In this document: piece by piece, positions 61,538-64,000 of the stretch | Layout: each line of letters begins with the position of its first letter | Numbering within the stretch: position 1 is the stretch's first letter | NCBI RefSeq assembly: GCF_011045125.1 | Contig: NZ_JAAKZF010000019.1 | Location: forward strand, 1-64,000 | Direction: 5' to 3' | Source of the DNA: Allomesorhizobium camelthorni | GTDB taxonomy: Bacteria > Pseudomonadota > Alphaproteobacteria > Rhizobiales > Rhizobiaceae | Length of the DNA stretch: 64,000 nt | The notes under the pieces: model-generated | Databases searched by the model: none | What the model saw: only the letters and a program-made list of their open reading frames with translations | What the model was told of the DNA's origin: nothing | Translations under genes and position numbers: made by a program

Positions 61538-62874
61538 GCATCACAAACGCAGACGTTTCCACCATCCTGATGGACAAGGTCGCCGACTGGCTGAGCCATT
61601 CGTCGCTCGTCGGCGACGATCTCGAAACAATGGTGCGCGGCTTCTGCGAAAGGCTGGCCGCCGCGGGTCTTCCGCTGGCCCGCGTACATCTCAGCTTTTC
61701 GATGCTGCACCCGCTCTACGACGCGCTCGGCTTCACCTGGGAGCGCGGCACCGGCATGCATGTCGAAGGCTTCCGCAAGAAGCCCGGCGAGACTGCCGAG
61801 CGTTTCCTGCGCAGCCCCTATTACCACCTGCTCAGCAACAATCTCGATCATCTCAGGCGGCGCATCGATCCGGAAGGACCGTCTGAGTTCCCGATCTTCG
61901 ACGACCTCAAGCTGCTCGGCGTCACCGACTATCTCGCCTTCAAGCATTGGTTCGACGGCGACAACAACCAGGGCATGCTCGGCTCATGGTCGACCGACAA
62001 TCCCGGCGGCTTCAGCGAAAACATGATCGCGGCGCTGCTGCGCGTGCAAAACCATCTGGCGGTGGCGGCCAAGATGGCGGTCCTCAGCAAGCTCGCCGAC
62101 AATATGCTGACCACCTATCTCGGCGGCGACGCCGGCAAGCGCGTGTTGAACGGCCAGATCAAGCGCGGCGAGGGAGACACGATCCGCGCGGCGCTGGTGA
62201 TGGCCGACATGCGCGGCTCGACCATGCTCGCGGAGCGCGAAGGCCGCGAGGTCTATATCGAGACGCTGAACCGCTTTTTCGACGCCATCGCGGCGCCCTT
62301 CAACCGCAGGGGTGGCCAGATCATGAGCTTTCTGGGCGACGGCTTCCTGGCCGTCTATCCCTGTGACCGTCACCGGGAGCCTTCGGAAATCGCCTGCCGG
62401 GCCGCACTTGCCGCAGCGTTCAAGGCGAGCGCCCGCATGGCCGACCTCAACGAGGAGAGGAAGCAGAAAGGGCTGGCCGAGATCGGCTACGGCATCGGAC
62501 TGCATGTCGGCAATGTGATGTTCGGCAATGTCGGCCTAACCGACCGCCTGACGTTCTCGGCCTTCGGCTCAGCCGTCAACGAGGTGCAGCGCCTGCAGGT
62601 GCTGACCAAGAAATATCCGCACCGCCTCATCGCCAGCAAGGATTTCGCAACCTATACCGGTGGAGGATGGGTGACGCTCGGCAAGGAGAAACTGGCCGGG
62701 GTGAGGCAGAAGCTGACGATCCTGCACCCGGACGTCACCGACATCGAGATGACCGACGAGGACGGGTTCGAGGTGACTTACGACGGCATGTCGGACGCCG
62801 AGCAGTTGATGCTCTTGATTCGTGGTGGCGGACAATCCATGATTGAAGTGAACGGGGGAAAGAAGCTGCAATGA
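61534..62874 (+). CDS. class III adenylate/guanylate cyclase with rhizobial N-terminal domain
   Basis: A 446-residue soluble cyclase. Residues 1-~200 are the N-terminal domain common to many rhizobial cyclases (FCERLAAAGLPLARVHLSFSMLHPLYDALGFTWERG). The catalytic domain has metal Asp225 (MADMRGS) and Asp269 (FLGDGFLAVYP) and transition-state residues Asn349 and Arg353 (AVNEVQR). The usual substrate-specifying Lys and Asp positions appear to be Ser265 and Ser346, so the preference for ATP or GTP is unclear. It is coupled to the FkbM gene before it and to the lyase after it by ATGA overlaps. Confidence 0.88.
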   Translation: MSITNADVSTILMDKVADWLSHSSLVGDDLETMVRGFCERLAAAGLPLARVHLSFSMLHPLYDALGFTWERGTGMHVEGFRKKPGETAERFLRSPYYHLLSNNLDHLRRRIDPEGPSEFPIFDDLKLLGVTDYLAFKHWFDGDNNQGMLGSWSTDNPGGFSENMIAALLRVQNHLAVAAKMAVLSKLADNMLTTYLGGDAGKRVLNGQIKRGEGDTIRAALVMADMRGSTMLAEREGREVYIETLNRFFDAIAAPFNRRGGQIMSFLGDGFLAVYPCDRHREPSEIACRAALAAAFKASARMADLNEERKQKGLAEIGYGIGLHVGNVMFGNVGLTDRLTFSAFGSAVNEVQRLQVLTKKYPHRLIASKDFATYTGGGWVTLGKEKLAGVRQKLTILHPDVTDIEMTDEDGFEVTYDGMSDAEQLMLLIRGGGQSMIEVNGGKKLQ

Positions 62875-63830
62875 ACACGACGATCCGCTCCGTCGGCCTG
62901 GCGGCCGCCTTTTGCATGTGCTGCCAGACCGGCGCCTTGGCGAATTCGGACGTTCTCATCGACAGTTTCGACGGTTCCGATTTTTCCGAATCGGGCGGCC
63001 TTTATTACAAGGAAAATTTCGAACAAAGCGCGGGCCGCGTCGAATTCCAGAAAGCCGTGACCCGCAACGGCGGCGGGGCACTGAAACTCAGCATCAAGCC
63101 GCTCTGCGGGGCCACCGCAAGGAGTTGCAGCGAGCGTGCCGAGATCTGGGAAAAGCCCGAGCTGCGCGTGCCCTACGACCAGGGCGTCTGGTATGGCTTT
63201 GCCGTGAAATTCGCCGACCCGGTGCCGAATGACGACCATCGCTACCTGATCGCGCAGTGGAAGCGGGAGATCGAACCGGGCGCCGAAGGCGATTTCAGCC
63301 CCTTCTTCGCCTTGCGGCTGCGGCAGGGGAAGCTCCACGCCACGGTCGAAACCAACTATGTGGCTCCCACCAACAAGACCGGAGACGGCGTCGGGCCGAA
63401 CTGCACGACCGGCGGCACGCCGGTCTGGCTCCGCCCCGAAACCAACCAGATGCGTGCGCTGGTGGCTACCGACGCCGCCTGGGGGCCCGGCGACGGCCCG
63501 CTGTTCAACACCTGTACGAACGCGATAAAGGTCATCGACCACGGCAACAAGCTGCCGGCTCCGGGTTCCGGCTGGATCGATTTCGCCGTCTACACCAAGC
63601 CCGGCCCGGACGGGACGGGCCACATTGAACTCTATGCCAACGGCAAGCCGGTCGTCACCGTCAAGGGGCACATCGGCCATGCCGACAGGGGCCTGGGCAA
63701 GAACCAGTACTTCAAATTCGGCCCCTATCGCGCGGCGCATACAACCGAATGGACCGTCTATTATGACGATTTCCGCCGCTCGCCGCGCTGCGCCGACGTG
63801 CTGGCCGGGGCGCCCTGTCCGATGCAATGA
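62871..63830 (+). CDS. secreted polysaccharide-lyase-like protein
   Basis: A 319-residue protein with a signal peptide (SVGLAAAFCMCCQTGALA at ~7-24, cleavage before NSDVL). The mature part looks like a jelly-roll of the polysaccharide-lyase/heparin-lyase type (PF14099-like, from memory): DGSDFSESGGLYYKENFEQS, SERAEIWEKPELRVPYDQGVWYGFAVKF, HRYLIAQWKRE and GWIDFAVYTKPGPDG, ending in WTVYYDDFRRS. It could trim or release a surface glycan in the periplasm or outside. It is the last gene of the cyclase unit, with no terminator visible in the remaining 170 bases. Confidence 0.78.
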   Translation: MNTTIRSVGLAAAFCMCCQTGALANSDVLIDSFDGSDFSESGGLYYKENFEQSAGRVEFQKAVTRNGGGALKLSIKPLCGATARSCSERAEIWEKPELRVPYDQGVWYGFAVKFADPVPNDDHRYLIAQWKREIEPGAEGDFSPFFALRLRQGKLHATVETNYVAPTNKTGDGVGPNCTTGGTPVWLRPETNQMRALVATDAAWGPGDGPLFNTCTNAIKVIDHGNKLPAPGSGWIDFAVYTKPGPDGTGHIELYANGKPVVTVKGHIGHADRGLGKNQYFKFGPYRAAHTTEWTVYYDDFRRSPRCADVLAGAPCPMQ

Positions 63831-64000
63831 CGCTCTCGGGCCGGCACGAGCGGGCGGAACGTTCTACCGCAAGTTTCTGTTTTATTGATCGCTAACACTA
63901 GGCAGCCCAATAGCTGTGCGATAATCTCCGCTCGTCGAGCAGCGGAGACGGGGAAGTTCAGCGCTCGGACAGGGGAACCGTGCGGGCGATGAATTCAGGC

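Noticed and set aside
63831-64000. Possible gene start at the ATG near 63989
   Set aside because: Only four codons are inside the window, too few to support a gene.

Overview
This 64 kb stretch of high-GC DNA is chromosomal sequence from an alphaproteobacterium, most likely a Hyphomicrobiales member close to Mesorhizobium, Aminobacter or another Phyllobacteriaceae. That placement is an inference. It rests on the gene content (NAD-dependent molybdenum formate dehydrogenase, BMP-type nucleoside ABC transporter, a DUF982 protein, a rhizobial-type cyclase, many LysR/MocR/HxlR/ArsR regulators) and on many intergenic palindromic repeats of at least six families. I see no rRNA, tRNA, CRISPR array, phage module or intact insertion sequence.

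Layout. 0-3 kb: end of a NIF3/CutA-like gene, a HAD phosphatase and glucose-6-phosphate isomerase. 3-11 kb: a MocR regulator, an MttB-family methyltransferase, a divergent HxlR regulator/hydrolase pair, then a run of small genes (truncated GST, ArsR, AHSA1, GST, RibD-like reductase). 11-16.5 kb: XylD-like dehydratase, CoxG-like protein, a cysteine-free Mrp ATPase, a VOC protein and a toxin-antitoxin pair whose toxin is frameshifted. 16.6-23.9 kb: LysR regulator and the operon fdsG-fdsB-fdsA-fdhD-fdsD. 24-33.3 kb (minus strand): tagatose 3-epimerase-like enzyme, gamma-aminobutyraldehyde dehydrogenase, a Pot-type polyamine ABC transporter with a DUF559 gene inside it, and a LysR regulator. 33.4-40.6 kb: Rrf2 regulator with a flavoprotein reductase, DeoR regulator, kinase-like protein plus dimethylglycine-dehydrogenase-like flavoprotein, SH3 protein. 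40.6-47 kb (minus strand): BMP binding protein, ATPase, two permeases and cytosine deaminase, a nucleobase or nucleoside uptake and deamination operon. 47.3-48 kb: three small proteins.

The most unusual part is 48.4-63.8 kb. It mixes cell-surface glycan genes (four glycosyltransferases, a polysaccharide-deacetylase-like protein, FkbM and other methyltransferase-like proteins, a secreted lyase-like protein) with what looks like a complete cyclic-nucleotide circuit: a class III cyclase, a cyclase-like DUF3095 protein, a stand-alone cNMP-binding protein without an output domain, and a metallo-beta-lactamase-fold hydrolase related to cyclic phosphodiesterases. Directly upstream of the cNMP-binding gene lies a 904-residue ABC-exporter-like protein whose nucleotide-binding domain has lost every catalytic motif and carries a long insert. 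I propose that this block is a nucleotide-controlled polysaccharide system built around a pseudo-ATPase membrane protein. The motifs are seen in the sequence; the joint function is inference.

One-carbon metabolism is a second theme: the MttB-family methyltransferase, the dimethylglycine-dehydrogenase-like protein and formate dehydrogenase could together handle methyl groups from methylated amines and oxidise the carbon to CO2. Palindromic repeats sit repeatedly between co-directional genes inside apparent operons (fds, pot, BMP), where they may affect transcript stability or attenuation.
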